A stretch of DNA of 42,838 bases from an uncultured Faecalibacterium sp. (GTDB taxonomy: Bacteria; Bacillota; Clostridia; Oscillospirales; Ruminococcaceae): contig CAKSYT010000014.1 of assembly GCA_934524985.1 (NCBI GenBank), positions 1-42,838 on the forward strand, read 5' to 3'. Within the stretch, counting starts at the first letter, position 1; each line of letters starts with the position of its first letter. Shown here piece after piece: positions 17,931 through 26,011 of this stretch. Both the position numbers and the translations under genes were made by a program. The notes below the pieces were generated by a model. That model ran no database searches and had not been told where the DNA came from. It was given only the letters and a program-made list of their open reading frames with translations.

Positions 17931-19463
17931 TCACTTGCCCTCAAAATCGTCCACATAGGGCAGGTCGCTCATGACGAACCAGAAGGTGGTGCCCTTGCCT
18001 ACGGTGCTTTGTACGCCAAAGCGGAAGCTGTGCTGCTGGAAGATGGCCTTGGTGATGGAAAGCCCCAGACCGGTGCCCTGCTTGCCTGCGTCCGAGCGGG
18101 AGCGGTAGTACCGGTCAAAGATATAGGGCAGGTCGGCGGCGGCAATGCCCGGGCCGTGGTCCTCCACCTCTACCCGCACGCCCTCGGTGCAGCGGAAGGC
18201 GCGCAGGATAAAGATGCCGTCCTGGCCGATGTGGTGCATGGCGTTGCCCAGCAAATTGTGCAGCGCACGCTGCATCATGTCCGGGTCGGCGTAGACCGGC
18301 AGCTCTTCTTCCGGCAGTTCCAGCTGCAGCTGCCAGCCGTTCTGGGCGCAGATGGCATCGTAGCGCTCGCTTACTTCATCGCACAGCTGCCCCATGTCAA
18401 AGTGCACCCGCTCGCACTTATAAGTGCCGCTGGTCACCTTGCTCAGCTCCATCACGCTGGAGACCAGCGCGGTCAGGCGGTCGGCCTCGTCCACGATGAT
18501 GTTCATCTGCTCGTCCCGGTGTGCTTTGTCGTCGCCGGTCAGGTCGCGCACCGTCTCGGCGTAGCCTTTGATAAGGGTCAGCGGGGTGCGCAGGTCGTGG
18601 GAGACGTTGGCTAGCAGGTCGCGCTGCATCTGCACCGCGTGCTGCACCTCCTCGGCCATGTGGTTGAAGTCCCGGGCAAGGTCGCCCAGCTCGTCGTTGC
18701 GGCGGCTGTCCACCTGCACGGCGTAGTTGCCCAGCGCCATCTGCCGTGCGGCGCTGGAAAGCTGGCGCAGCGGCTTTGTGAACCACTCGCTGAACAGCCA
18801 CGCCGCCGATATGGCAAAGCCGAAGATCAGCGCCGCCGCCAGCGGCAGCAGGGTGCTGAGCACCTTGCTGGCCTCGGCAACGTGCACAAGGCTGGTGGTC
18901 ACCAGCACGGTGTAGCTGCCGTCTGCCGTGGTGCGCCCTACCAGCAGCTGCGCCGAGCCGGAGAGCCGGGGCGGGTTGAGCGTCTGCACAAAGCTGCCCA
19001 CGCTGCGGCACTTGCGCCGCATGGCAAGAGCGGTGGCAATGATCTTATCGTTGTTGGCAGAATCCGAAAGATAAGTGCCGTGCAGGTTGCAGAAGGACTG
19101 GTTCTCGATCTTATAAATGGTGTGCAGGGTGGTGTCCGAGATATCCACGCAGAAGCTGTTCAAAGAGCCTTTTGTGTACAGTTCCAGCGTGAGCTTATCA
19201 AAAAAATCGCTGTTGACCGACAGCTGTCCGAAGGACCAAGCGGACAGCACCTTGCCCTCGGCAATGGCGTCGTCCAGCCGCTCCACGATGCTGTCGGCCT
19301 GATTGGTAAGCTGGGTCTCGATGTGCTTGGTGTACAAGGGCTCCAGCAGCTGGGTGGACAGCAGCCAGAACAGCCCCAGCAGAAACAGGCAGATGAAGCA
19401 CAAAAACCACATCAGCTGCCCGCGGATGCCAAGAGTATGCCGTGCTTTGGTGGTTTGCCGCAT
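17931..19463 (-). CDS. Sensor histidine kinase
   Basis: The 510-residue membrane kinase is the partner of the response regulator upstream. TM1 is near 15-38, an extracytoplasmic sensor region of about 160 residues follows, and TM2 is near 200-225. A HAMP domain precedes the HisKA box NVSHDLRTPLTLIKGYAE. The HATPase domain has LHNLLGNAMHHI (N box), DHGPGIAAADLPYIFDRYYR (G1/F) and GTGLGLSI (G2). I chose ATG 19463 because AAGGAG (19474-19479) is 10 nt away; the GTG at 19472 is only 1 nt from it. The signal is unknown. Confidence 0.92.
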   Translation of the reverse strand: MRQTTKARHTLGIRGQLMWFLCFICLFLLGLFWLLSTQLLEPLYTKHIETQLTNQADSIVERLDDAIAEGKVLSAWSFGQLSVNSDFFDKLTLELYTKGSLNSFCVDISDTTLHTIYKIENQSFCNLHGTYLSDSANNDKIIATALAMRRKCRSVGSFVQTLNPPRLSGSAQLLVGRTTADGSYTVLVTTSLVHVAEASKVLSTLLPLAAALIFGFAISAAWLFSEWFTKPLRQLSSAARQMALGNYAVQVDSRRNDELGDLARDFNHMAEEVQHAVQMQRDLLANVSHDLRTPLTLIKGYAETVRDLTGDDKAHRDEQMNIIVDEADRLTALVSSVMELSKVTSGTYKCERVHFDMGQLCDEVSERYDAICAQNGWQLQLELPEEELPVYADPDMMQRALHNLLGNAMHHIGQDGIFILRAFRCTEGVRVEVEDHGPGIAAADLPYIFDRYYRSRSDAGKQGTGLGLSITKAIFQQHSFRFGVQSTVGKGTTFWFVMSDLPYVDDFEGK

Positions 19464-19482
19464 GAACCGCACGCTCCTTCAG

Positions 19483-20169
19483 TCAACGGGCGGCATCGGG
19501 GTCGAACTTATAGCCGATGCCCCATACCGTAGCAATGTAGCTGCGGCATTTGCCCAGATGGCCGCGCAGCATCTTTACATGGGTGTCCACGGTGCGGTCC
19601 TCGCCAAAGTAGTCGTAGTTCCACACCTTCTGCAAAATCTTTTCCCGGCTCAGGGCAATGCCCTTGTTGGACGCCAGAAATACCAGCAGGTCAAACTCCT
19701 TGGGGGTCAGGGCCACTTCTTCGCCGGACACCCGCACGGTATGGCTGGCAGTGTCGATGGTCAATTCGCCAAAGGTCATGGTGTCGGCGGCCTCGGTGGG
19801 GCGGGGCATGGTGCGGTTCAGCACCGCGCGTACCCGCGCCACAAGCTCCCGGGGGGAGAAGGGCTTTACCACATAGTCGTCCGCGCCGCTTTCCAGCCCG
19901 GCCAGCTTGTCGTATTCCTCGCCCCGGGCGGTCAGGATGATGACCGGGGTGTTGATGTGGCGGGCGCGCATCTCCCGCAGGCAGGTCATGCCGTCCATAA
20001 AGGGCATCATCAGGTCTAAGATCACCAGATCAAACCCGCCGCCGGACAGCTGTGCCAGCGCCGCAGAGCCGTCCCCGGCTTCCTCGCAGATGTACCCGGA
20101 ATATTGCAGATGCTCGTGGATCAGCTCCCGGATGCGGGGCTCATCGTCAACGATCAGGATCTTTGCCAT
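19483..20169 (-). CDS. OmpR/PhoB-family response regulator
   Basis: The 228-residue product has a receiver domain with acidic pocket DDE (8-10), phospho-acceptor Asp52 (ILDLMMP) and the conserved Lys in VVKPFSPRELV (about 104). The C-terminal winged helix (about 130-226) has EVALTPKEFDLLVFLASN and VDTHVKMLRGHLGK, typical of PhoB/WalR-like regulators. SD AGGAGGAG precedes ATG 20169. The kinase gene follows by 19 nt. It diverges from the GT32 gene across a 258-nt intergenic region. Confidence 0.94.
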   Translation of the reverse strand: MAKILIVDDEPRIRELIHEHLQYSGYICEEAGDGSAALAQLSGGGFDLVILDLMMPFMDGMTCLREMRARHINTPVIILTARGEEYDKLAGLESGADDYVVKPFSPRELVARVRAVLNRTMPRPTEAADTMTFGELTIDTASHTVRVSGEEVALTPKEFDLLVFLASNKGIALSREKILQKVWNYDYFGEDRTVDTHVKMLRGHLGKCRSYIATVWGIGYKFDPDAAR

Positions 20170-20191
20170 AAAACAAGACTCCTCCTATCAT

Positions 20192-20251
20192 ATATCATAT
20201 ACAACTCTATTCTAATGCAAGAATTGGAAAAAGCTGTGAATTTTAAGTGAA
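20192..20251 (-). promoter_or_regulatory. Promoter and 11-bp-spaced direct repeats before the response regulator
   Basis: On the minus strand TTGCAT (20215-20220), a 17-nt spacer and TGATAT (20192-20197) form a weak promoter. Upstream lie two TTCAC units (plus GTGAA at 20236-20240 and 20247-20251) exactly 11 bp apart. That is the spacing used by OmpR/PhoB dimers, so autoregulation is plausible. Confidence 0.45.
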
Positions 20252-20352
20252 TGGTTTGGAAAAACAAAACCGTCTGCACCCAGTATACCACACCGGGCGG
20301 CGGGGCGGCAATCTTTTTACGGAAAGACGCGGCAAAATACGCCGGGGAAACT

Positions 20353-20381
20353 TGACAATAAAATACCCCTTTTGTAAAATA
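20353..20381 (+). promoter_or_regulatory. Promoter of the GT32 gene
   Basis: TTGACA (20353-20358), a 17-nt spacer and TAAAAT (20376-20381), 46 nt before the start codon. Confidence 0.83.
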
Positions 20382-20427
20382 AGGACGTAACAAACGGGGC
20401 ATTTGCAGAGAAAAAGGAGAAGCGTCC

Positions 20428-21168
20428 ATGAGCATTCCCAAGATCATCCACTACTGCTGGTTCGGCGGCGGGGACATCAGCCCGGAGAACCGCAAATGTA
20501 TGGAAAGCTGGAAGAAATACTGCCCGGATTACAAGATTATCGAGTGGAACGAGCAGAACTTTGACATCAGCAAAAACCGCTACGCACAGCAGGCCTATGC
20601 GGCAAAGAAATATGCCTTTGTATCGGACTATGCGCGGCTGGCGGTGCTGTACGAGTACGGCGGCATCTATCTGGACACAGATGTGGAGCTGGTGCGCCCG
20701 CTGGACGAGCTGCTGGAACTGCCCGGTTTTATGGGCTTTCAGACCAACAACGAGGTAGCCACCGGGCTGGGGCTCGGGGCATGCAAAGGCAACCCGGTGG
20801 TGCAGGCGCTGCTGCAGGATTACGCTGCACTGGATTTTATAAAGGCGGACGGCAGCGCGGACCTGACGCCCTGCCCGGAGCGGAATACAAAGGTATTGCA
20901 GACGCTGGGCGTGCGCAAAGACGGTACAAGGCAGAGCATCGCGGAAATGGAGATCTTTCCGGCAGAGTATTTCTGCCCGATGGACTTCTACACCCGGAAG
21001 CTCCGGGTAACACCCAATACCTACTCCATCCACCGCTTTGCCGAGAGCTGGAAGCCGAAGCCCAGCACGGTCAGCCGCATTTTGCAGCGGCTGCTGAAGA
21101 AGCGCTACTATACATGGTACTGTCCTCTGCGCGGCCGGATCGAGGGACGGCTGAAAAAGAGACCCTGA
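20428..21168 (+). CDS. GT32-family glycosyltransferase
   Basis: The 246-residue product begins IPKIIHYCWFGGG, the signature of capsular/OCH1-like GT32 enzymes. It has the region YAFVSDYARLAVLYEYGGIY and a DTD nucleotide-sugar/metal motif (83-85). No membrane segment is visible, so it likely acts on lipid-linked or surface glycans at the inner membrane face. Donor and acceptor are unknown. It is a single-gene unit with its own promoter, an AAAAAGGAG SD and a terminator. It is divergent from the two-component system. Confidence 0.88.
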   Translation: MSIPKIIHYCWFGGGDISPENRKCMESWKKYCPDYKIIEWNEQNFDISKNRYAQQAYAAKKYAFVSDYARLAVLYEYGGIYLDTDVELVRPLDELLELPGFMGFQTNNEVATGLGLGACKGNPVVQALLQDYAALDFIKADGSADLTPCPERNTKVLQTLGVRKDGTRQSIAEMEIFPAEYFCPMDFYTRKLRVTPNTYSIHRFAESWKPKPSTVSRILQRLLKKRYYTWYCPLRGRIEGRLKKRP

Positions 21169-21174
21169 AAACCG

Positions 21175-21210
21175 GAACTGCCGCACAACGCTGTGCGGCG
21201 GTTCTTTTTT
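21175..21210 (+). terminator. Terminator of the GT32 gene
   Basis: GAACTGCCGCACA pairs with TGTGCGGCGGTTC (one G-U) around ACGC and is followed by six Ts. Confidence 0.9.
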
Positions 21211-21219
21211 GCGCCCCGC

Positions 21220-21248
21220 TTGCCCTTTTTGCGCAGGAATGCTATACT
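21220..21248 (+). promoter_or_regulatory. Promoter of the TatA-like/propeller gene
   Basis: TTGCCC (21220-21225), a 17-nt spacer and TATACT (21243-21248), 58 nt before ATG 21307. It probably serves the following genes through the YggS-family gene. Confidence 0.65.
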
Positions 21249-21306
21249 TTAGCGATAAAGGACAGTGCGCTGTCCGCAGGTTTTTCGGAGATAAGGAAAA
21301 GCGCTT

Positions 21307-22620
21307 ATGCGAATCGGACTGATCGAATTTTTGCTCATACTGGCCATTGCGTCCCTCACGGTGGGGCCGCGGGTGGCTTTGTTCGTGGACCGGTGGATGC
21401 GGCGTGCCAACCGCGCCAACGCCATGGCGGCGCGCCGCCGGGCAGAGTATGCCGCCCAGATGGCTGCCGAGCGGGACGCCATGCTCAAGCGGTTCCGCAC
21501 CGCCAGCACGGTGTTCGGGGTGGGCATTCTGCTGGTGCTGGTGTACGCGCTGGGCTTCCGTCCCATCGACACCCCGCCGCAGGCCTATAAAGCCCCCGAC
21601 CTCCGGCAGGAGACGGGCGCAATGCAGACGGCAGTTTCCACCGACCGCAAGACCCGGCTGGAGCTGGGGGAGTATCAGGGCGTGGACTGCATCCGCGCAA
21701 AGGACGGCCTGTTGTATGCCGCCGCATGGAACGGCGCTGCGCTGAAAAAGCGCACCACCGACCTTGTGCGCACCGATGGCGGGCACGCTGCCGCCATCCT
21801 GAGCGTGGAGGGCGAGCTGACCGGCTTTGCCTTTGATGCCGCCGGGGATGTGTGGCTGACCCAGCTGACCACCGCCGGGGGCACCTTGTGCCGCGCCAAG
21901 CACGACAGCTGGGGCGCAGCGGTGGAACAGGTGGTCACCCAGCTGGACGGTGCGCCGCTGGGGGCGGTATCTGCCGTGGAGGTAAGCCCGGCGGGTAAGG
22001 TGTATTTTGCGGTGGCTGCGGCGGCAGGCGCGGAAAACGGGCTGGAAAGCGCCCTGCGCACCGAGCTGCTGGCGCACACCGCCACCGGCTGCGTGTATGT
22101 GTACGACCCCGCCGCCCGCACGGTGGAAAAGGTGCTGGGCGGGGTGGCAGGCGCTGCCGGTCTGGCGCTCAGCCCGGACGGCAGCACCCTGTATGTCTCC
22201 GACCTTGGCAGCCGCTGCATCTGGGCGGTGGATGCCGCTGCCCGGGAGCTGACCGCCGGGGGACGGGGCTGCACCGCCGCCTTTGCCGGCCTGCCGGGCT
22301 ATCCCGGTGCGCTGGCTGCGGACACGGACGGCACGCTGTACATCAGCTACCGCTGGGCGCGCAGCAGCTGGCTGGAAAAGAACGCGGACAGCACCCTGCT
22401 GCGGGGCATCGCCCTGCGGGCGGGGCAAAATACACAGGAGCGGCTGTTCCGGCGCACCGCAGACGCACCCTGCGCCGAAGCGGTAAACCTTGCCACCGGG
22501 GCTTGGGAGCAGACCTTTACCGGCCTTGCACAGGACAGCTGCGCGGCGGTGTGTCCGGTGGAAAGTAAAGTATATTTCGGTGCAGCAGGGGCGAACAGCC
22601 TGCTGGCTGCAAACCGATAA
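21307..22620 (+). CDS. Membrane protein with TatA-like N-terminus and SMP-30/strictosidine-synthase-like propeller
   Basis: The 437-residue product opens with a short hydrophobic helix, IGLIEFLLILAIASLTVGP, resembling the start of TatA/TatB proteins. A basic amphipathic stretch rich in Arg and Ala (about 30-63) follows, then a second membrane helix (about 66-84). The remaining 350 residues carry repeated beta units such as CVYVYDPAARTVEKVLGG and AGLALSPDGSTLYVSDLGSR, as in SMP-30/strictosidine synthase propellers. Whether TatA relationship or mimicry explains the N-terminus is open. It heads a run with the YwlG- and YggS-family genes. No substrate can be named. Confidence 0.65.
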   Translation: MRIGLIEFLLILAIASLTVGPRVALFVDRWMRRANRANAMAARRRAEYAAQMAAERDAMLKRFRTASTVFGVGILLVLVYALGFRPIDTPPQAYKAPDLRQETGAMQTAVSTDRKTRLELGEYQGVDCIRAKDGLLYAAAWNGAALKKRTTDLVRTDGGHAAAILSVEGELTGFAFDAAGDVWLTQLTTAGGTLCRAKHDSWGAAVEQVVTQLDGAPLGAVSAVEVSPAGKVYFAVAAAAGAENGLESALRTELLAHTATGCVYVYDPAARTVEKVLGGVAGAAGLALSPDGSTLYVSDLGSRCIWAVDAAARELTAGGRGCTAAFAGLPGYPGALAADTDGTLYISYRWARSSWLEKNADSTLLRGIALRAGQNTQERLFRRTADAPCAEAVNLATGAWEQTFTGLAQDSCAAVCPVESKVYFGAAGANSLLAANR

Positions 22621-22635
22621 GCGAGGTGTTTTTGT

Positions 22636-23196
22636 ATGACCGAAGCATTTGCAAAACAGATCGAGACCGAAGCGCGGCAGGCAATGACCGAGCTGGTGGC
22701 TGCGGCAAAGCTGAAAAAGGGAGATGTGCTCGTGGTGGGCTGCTCTTCCAGTGAGATGGTGGGCGGTCACATCGGCAAGGATTCCAGCTTGGAAGCCGCC
22801 CGGGCGCTGTACGCGGGCGCTGCGCCGGTGCTGGCGGAAAAAGGCATCTGGCTGGCGGCGCAGTGCTGCGAGCACCTGAACCGCGCCCTCATCCTTGAGC
22901 GGGAAGCCGCAGAAAAATACGGCTGGGAGGAAGTGTGCGTTGTGCCCCGTCCCCATGCGGGCGGCAGCTGGGCCACTACCTGCTGGAAAAACTTCAAAGA
23001 CCCGGTGGCGGTGGAGGAGATCCGCGCCAACGCGGGCATGGATATCGGCGGCACCCTGATCGGGATGCACCTGAAGCGGGTGGCTGTGCCGGTACGGCTG
23101 AGCCTTGCTAAGATCGGCGAAGCAAATATTCTGTGCGCCTACACCCGCCCGAAGCTGATCGGCGGCGAGCGCGCCCGCTATACCGAGGAGGATTGA
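22636..23196 (+). CDS. YwlG/UPF0340 (TIGR01440) family protein
   Basis: The 186-residue soluble protein matches the UPF0340 family by length and motifs: VVGCSSSEMVGGHIGKDSS near 34-52, the cysteine-containing AAQCCEHLNRALILER near 75-90, PRPHAGGSWAT, and an ending close to RPKLIGGERARYT. The biochemical role of the family is not established. SD GAGGTG precedes ATG 22636, 15 nt after the propeller gene. The YggS-family gene follows by 5 nt. Confidence 0.88.
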   Translation: MTEAFAKQIETEARQAMTELVAAAKLKKGDVLVVGCSSSEMVGGHIGKDSSLEAARALYAGAAPVLAEKGIWLAAQCCEHLNRALILEREAAEKYGWEEVCVVPRPHAGGSWATTCWKNFKDPVAVEEIRANAGMDIGGTLIGMHLKRVAVPVRLSLAKIGEANILCAYTRPKLIGGERARYTEED

Positions 23197-23201
23197 GCGA
23201 G

Positions 23202-23921
23202 ATGGCAGAAAAAAATTTGGAAGAGATGCGGCAGGCCGTCGCGGAGATCAGGGAAAAGATGGCCGCAGCCGCCCGGGAAGCCGGACGTGACCCGGCAGCA
23301 GTGCAGCTGTGCGCCGCCTGTAAGACCCGCACGGCGCAGACCATTGCAGCCAGTGCCGCCCTGCCCATTGATGTGTTCGGCGAGAACCATGTACAGGAGC
23401 TGTGCGCAAACTACGATGCCGGTGCCTACTGCGGCAAGCCCAGCCATTTTATCGGCCATTTGCAGACCAACAAGATCAAAAAGGTGCTGGGGCGGGCAAG
23501 CCTGATCCAGAGCGTGGACAGCGAGCATCTGCTGCTGGCCATCGAGAAGGAAGCCGCCAAGGCCGGTATCGTGCAGGATATTTTGCTGGAGGTGAACATC
23601 GGCGGGGAGGAGAGCAAGACCGGTGCCGCGCCGGAGCTGCTCTGGCCGCTGCTGGACACCGCCGCCGCACAGGAGCATATCCGGGTCAAGGGTCTGATGG
23701 CCATCCCGCCCGTGAACGACGACGATGCCCAGAACCGCCGCTATCTGGCGCAGGTGTATCAGCTGTTCGTCCGGGCAGGGGAGCGGGGCTACCGCAACGT
23801 GGAGATGCAGACCCTTTCCATGGGCATGAGCGGTGATTTTGAAAACGCCATCCGCGAGGGCGCTACCCTTGTGCGCATCGGCACCGCTATCTACGGCGAA
23901 CGGGATTACAGTAAAAAGTAA
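23202..23921 (+). CDS. YggS/PROSC-family pyridoxal phosphate homeostasis protein
   Basis: The 239-residue TIM-barrel protein binds PLP on a lysine and buffers it; no enzymatic reaction is known. Visible motifs are Lys41 in CAACKTRT, FGENHVQEL, HFIGHLQTNKIK, SVDS, and the phosphate-binding end SMGMSGDFENAIREGATLVR, then GTAIYG. I chose ATG 23202 with GAGGAGG upstream (at the end of the YwlG-family gene). A frame opening at 23133 overlaps that gene. A repeat block follows the stop. Confidence 0.92.
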   Translation: MAEKNLEEMRQAVAEIREKMAAAAREAGRDPAAVQLCAACKTRTAQTIAASAALPIDVFGENHVQELCANYDAGAYCGKPSHFIGHLQTNKIKKVLGRASLIQSVDSEHLLLAIEKEAAKAGIVQDILLEVNIGGEESKTGAAPELLWPLLDTAAAQEHIRVKGLMAIPPVNDDDAQNRRYLAQVYQLFVRAGERGYRNVEMQTLSMGMSGDFENAIREGATLVRIGTAIYGERDYSKK

Positions 23922-23928
23922 AAACGAA

Positions 23929-24099
23929 CCCTCTCAGTCGCCTTGCGGCGACAGATTCCCCTTTTTGTCGCTGCGCGACATCTTCCCCCGGCCGGGGGAA
24001 GTCTTTCCTCTCAGGGGGAGCTTATGCGAGCTGACAGACAGCTGTGTAAAACCTCTCCCTTTCGGGAGAGGTGGATTTGCGAAGCAAAGACGGAGAGGG
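23929..24099. repeat. Composite palindromic intergenic repeat, copy 3
   Basis: It opens CCCTCTCA and has a stem GTCGCC-TTGC-GGCGAC. TTCCCCC/GGGGGAA and TGTCGC/GCGACA pairs follow, then a CCTCTCCC-TTTC-GGGAGAGG hairpin, ending CGGAGAGGG. It fills the gap to the ABC transporter, whose own SD (GGAGG) lies just beyond. Confidence 0.82.
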
Positions 24100-24116
24100 T
24101 TTATAACGGAGGTATC

Positions 24117-25916
24117 ATGTCTAAAAAACCGAAAACCAAGCCTAACGACCCCGGGGCGCACCACGCAAGCAGCGGTGCGCTGATCCGGCGTTTTCTGCCG
24201 TATCTGGCAAACTATAAGATGGTGCTGTGCCTTGATCTGTTCTGTGCAGCGCTGACGACCCTGTGCGATATCGTGCTGCCCAAGATCATGAGCACCATCA
24301 CCAACTCCGCCATGGGGGTGGGCATCACCCTGACGGCGGGCATCGTGCTGAAACTGGCGGCGCTCTATTTTGTGCTGCGCATCATCGACGGCGCAGCCAG
24401 CTACTATATGTCCAGCATCGGCCATATCATGGGCGTGCATATCGAAACGGATATGCGCCGGGATGCCTTTGACCACCTGCTGCAGCTGGATCACACCTAC
24501 TACAACAACACCAAGGTGGGCACCATCATGGGGCGCATCACGAACGACCTGTTCGACGTGACCGAGTTTGCCCACCACTGCCCGGAGGAGTTTTTCATCG
24601 CGGGCATCAAGATCGTGGCGTCCTTTGTCATTTTGTGCCGCGCCAGCATCCCGCTGACCTTGGCAGTGTTTGCCTGTGTGCCGCTGATGGGCGTGGTGTC
24701 GGTATACCTGAATGGCCGCCTGCGGGCGCGGTTCCGCCAGCAGCGCGTCCAGATCGGTGAGCTGAACTCCACCATCGAGGACAGCCTGCTGGGACAGGGC
24801 GTGGTCAAGGCCTTTGCCGCCGAGGACGAGGAGCGGGAAAAGTTCGCCAAGGGCAACCGCGCCTTTGAGCAGATCAAGACCCTTGGCTACTACGCCATGG
24901 GCGCGTTCAACACCTCCACCCGCCTGTTTGACGGCCTGATGTATCTGGTGGTCATTCTGGCAGGCGGTCTGTCGCTGGTGTACGGTAAGATCACCGCCGG
25001 TGACATGGTAGCCTATATGCTCTACGTCACCACCCTCATCGCCACCATCCGGCGCATCGTGGAGTTTGCCGAGCAGTTCCAGCGCGGTATGACCGGCATC
25101 GAGCGCTTTGCCGAGATCATGGACACCCCGGTGGCCATCAAGGACGCCCCGGACGCCGTGCCCCTGCAGCCCGGCCCCGGCGAGATCCGGTTCGAGAAGG
25201 TGTGCTTTGAGTACCCGGATGACCACAACAAGGTGCTGCACGACGTCAGTCTGGACATCCGTGCCGGGGAGCGTCTGGCGCTGGTGGGTGCCTCCGGCGG
25301 CGGCAAGACCACCCTGTGCAACCTGATCCCCCGCTTTTACGAGGTGACCAGCGGCCGCATCCTCATTGACGGGCAGGACATCCGCCGTGTCACCCTGAAG
25401 AGCCTGCGGCAGGATATCGGCATCGTACAGCAGGACGTGTACCTGTTCAGCGGCACGGTGGCGCAGAACATCGCCTACGGCAGGCCCGGCGCCACCCGGC
25501 AGGAGATCGAAGCCGCCGCCCGTCTGGCGGGCGCGGAAAAGTTCATCCTTGCGCTGAAGGACGGCTACGACACCTATGTGGGCGAGCGCGGCGTCAAGCT
25601 GTCCGGTGGACAGAAGCAGCGCATCGCCATTGCCCGGGTGTTCCTGAAGAACCCGCCCATCCTGATTCTGGATGAAGCCACCAGCGCACTGGACAACGAG
25701 AGCGAGATCCTTGTGGGGCAGAGCCTTGAAAAACTGGCTCATGGCCGCACCACCCTGACCATCGCCCACCGCCTGACCACCATCAAGGACTACGACCGCA
25801 TCCTTGTGCTGGGCGAGGAGGGCATCGTGGAGCAGGGCACTCACGCCCAGCTGCTGGAAAAGCAGGGGATCTACTACCGCCTGTGGAACCAGCTGCCCGC
25901 AGAGGATGGAGAATAA
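24117..25916 (+). CDS. ABC exporter, fused permease-ATPase
   Basis: The 599-residue half-transporter, MsbA/LmrA-like, likely works as a homodimer in the membrane. Six transmembrane helices span about 20-310 in a type I exporter domain. The ATPase has Walker A GASGGGKTT, Q-loop GIVQQDVYLF, signature LSGGQKQR, Walker B ILILDEATSALD and switch IAHRLTT. ATG 24117 has GGAGG at 24109-24113; earlier in-frame starts lie in repeat copy 3. The substrate (lipid, peptide or drug) cannot be told. The terminator at 25931 is the one shared with the tRNA-derived repeat. Confidence 0.9.
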   Translation: MSKKPKTKPNDPGAHHASSGALIRRFLPYLANYKMVLCLDLFCAALTTLCDIVLPKIMSTITNSAMGVGITLTAGIVLKLAALYFVLRIIDGAASYYMSSIGHIMGVHIETDMRRDAFDHLLQLDHTYYNNTKVGTIMGRITNDLFDVTEFAHHCPEEFFIAGIKIVASFVILCRASIPLTLAVFACVPLMGVVSVYLNGRLRARFRQQRVQIGELNSTIEDSLLGQGVVKAFAAEDEEREKFAKGNRAFEQIKTLGYYAMGAFNTSTRLFDGLMYLVVILAGGLSLVYGKITAGDMVAYMLYVTTLIATIRRIVEFAEQFQRGMTGIERFAEIMDTPVAIKDAPDAVPLQPGPGEIRFEKVCFEYPDDHNKVLHDVSLDIRAGERLALVGASGGGKTTLCNLIPRFYEVTSGRILIDGQDIRRVTLKSLRQDIGIVQQDVYLFSGTVAQNIAYGRPGATRQEIEAAARLAGAEKFILALKDGYDTYVGERGVKLSGGQKQRIAIARVFLKNPPILILDEATSALDNESEILVGQSLEKLAHGRTTLTIAHRLTTIKDYDRILVLGEEGIVEQGTHAQLLEKQGIYYRLWNQLPAEDGE

Positions 25917-25923
25917 AAGCCTT

Positions 25924-26011
25924 GAAATACAAAAAAGACACCCGAAAGGGTGTCTTTTTTCGTATGGGCCAGGCAGGACTTGAACCCGCGACCAAGCGGT
26001 TATGAGCCGCC
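25924..26011. repeat. 88-bp direct repeat, left copy (tRNA 3' half plus terminator; putative att site)
   Basis: Identical over 88 bp to 27111-27198. It contains the terminator (25931-25960) and, at 25965-26011, the 3' 47 nt of the CAU tRNA (acceptor 3' strand, T-arm, variable loop, and the anticodon loop with both stem strands). It stops exactly before the tRNA 5' half. It holds the last codons and stop of fic. Confidence 0.95.
25931..25960. terminator. Bidirectional terminator, left copy
   Basis: AAAAAAGACACCC-GAAA-GGGTGTCTTTTTT. It serves the ABC exporter gene (plus) and fic (minus). It is the duplicate of 27118-27147. Confidence 0.95.
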
